Origin: Flavobacteriales bacterium
GTDB taxonomy: Bacteria > Bacteroidota > Bacteroidia > Flavobacteriales_D > Crocinitomicaceae
DNA: 64,000 nt
Reading direction: 5' to 3'
NCBI GenBank assembly: GCA_947454525.1
Contig: CANGJM010000010.1
Span: 62,001-126,000 of the forward strand
The position numbers were made by a program, and so were the translations under genes. How positions within the stretch are numbered: the first letter of the stretch is position 1; every line of letters begins with the position of its first letter. The notes under the pieces are model-generated. The model ran no database searches, had not been told where the DNA came from, and was given only the letters and a program-made list of their open reading frames with translations. Shown one piece after another: positions 63,684-64,000 of the stretch.

Positions 63684-64000
63684 ATGGAAATTGACAAAAC
63701 ATCACATCAGCAAAACCAGTATCCCTCTCGGTCTGCACTTGAGAAAATGACCAATAATGAGTTGTTTGAAGTGGCAAACCAACATGCAAGTTTCAGGGAA
63801 GTAATGGTAAAATTCATTTCAAGACTGAATGTAAAACCCAAACCAGTGGTAGTTATTTATGATGAGGAAGGTAATTATGATATCAGAAAAATTGGATTGC
63901 CAGAAAGGCTTAAAAATGTCTTGCTTCAAAATGATTTCGAATATTTGAGTGACTTCAAACATGTTCGTTCAGAAGATCTTTTTAAAATGAAAAATTTTGG
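63684..64000 (+). CDS. Protein with an RpoA-CTD-like end (runs off the right edge)
   Basis: ATG 63684; 105 residues are visible. After a polar part (MEIDKTSHQQNQYPSRSALE) comes VKPKPVVVIYDEEGNYDIRK and then LPERLKNVLLQNDFEYLSDF followed by KHVRSEDLFKMKNFG. The last part follows the pattern of the helix-hairpin-helix alpha C-terminal domain of RNA polymerase (turn, then EDLxKxxNxG). It may be a stand-alone alpha-CTD-like DNA-binding protein. Low to moderate certainty because the end is missing. Confidence 0.6.
   Translation, partial: MEIDKTSHQQNQYPSRSALEKMTNNELFEVANQHASFREVMVKFISRLNVKPKPVVVIYDEEGNYDIRKIGLPERLKNVLLQNDFEYLSDFKHVRSEDLFKMKNF

Overview
The window looks like a chromosomal segment of a Bacteroidota bacterium, most likely order Flavobacteriales (Fluviicola/Crocinitomicaceae-like; the genus is inference). 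The evidence is the recurring -7 promoter element TAnnTTTG in front of many genes, weak or absent Shine-Dalgarno sites, type IX secretion sorting domains (17296-20025 and 53228-54520), SprB-type repeats, DUF4290 and DUF4197 proteins, bacillithiol synthesis (bshC) and the family-typical ParC/ParE pair.

1-7.8 kb: a run of small minus-strand genes for secreted, lipoprotein and membrane proteins of unknown function. They are separated by at least seven copies of a dispersed repeat made of an imperfect hairpin and, in most copies, a built-in minus-strand promoter. 7.8-50.3 kb: an ordinary core region. It holds parC-parE, efp, gcvT, a GDPD-like lipoprotein, gdhA, a large T9SS adhesin-like protein, DUF4197, a nucleoside phosphorylase, a TlpA-like thioredoxin, murA (catalytic Cys replaced by Asp), DUF4290, purL, lpdA, map, a LuxC-like acyl-CoA reductase, a dicluster ferredoxin, a large membrane hydrolase, an Smr protein, a LolC/FtsX-type permease, a NamZ-like DUF1343 protein, purE, tatA, an SDR, an HDAC-like deacetylase with a YkgJ protein, an Lpd homologue lacking both redox cysteines, icmF, bshC, eda, a metallophosphoesterase and an SPFH protein.

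50.3-50.75 kb: a tRNA-Met(CAU) gene preceded by three 84-nt tandem units. Each unit starts with the same 12 nt as the tRNA and folds back on itself, and the tRNA sits exactly in register as the fourth unit. 50.8-64 kb: an accessory, defence-like island. It contains an MntA/HepT toxin-antitoxin pair, mobile mystery proteins A/B (Xre + Fic) with a three-site operator array, two AAA/DUF4143 ATPases with different promoter architectures, a T9SS protein, a tandem paralogue pair, a MazG + nuclease-helicase (DUF2075) two-gene unit, an AbiEi/AbiEii pair bracketed by two related operators, and the start of a protein ending in an RpoA-CTD-like segment. Intergenic DNA here carries heptamer repeats, iterons and gene remnants.

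My candidates for undescribed biology are the tRNA-linked 84-nt hairpin array, the iterons shared by an ATPase and a toxin-antitoxin-like pair, the paired AbiE operators, and the MazG/nuclease-helicase unit. Promoter, operator and terminator calls come from reading the sequence and are not tested.
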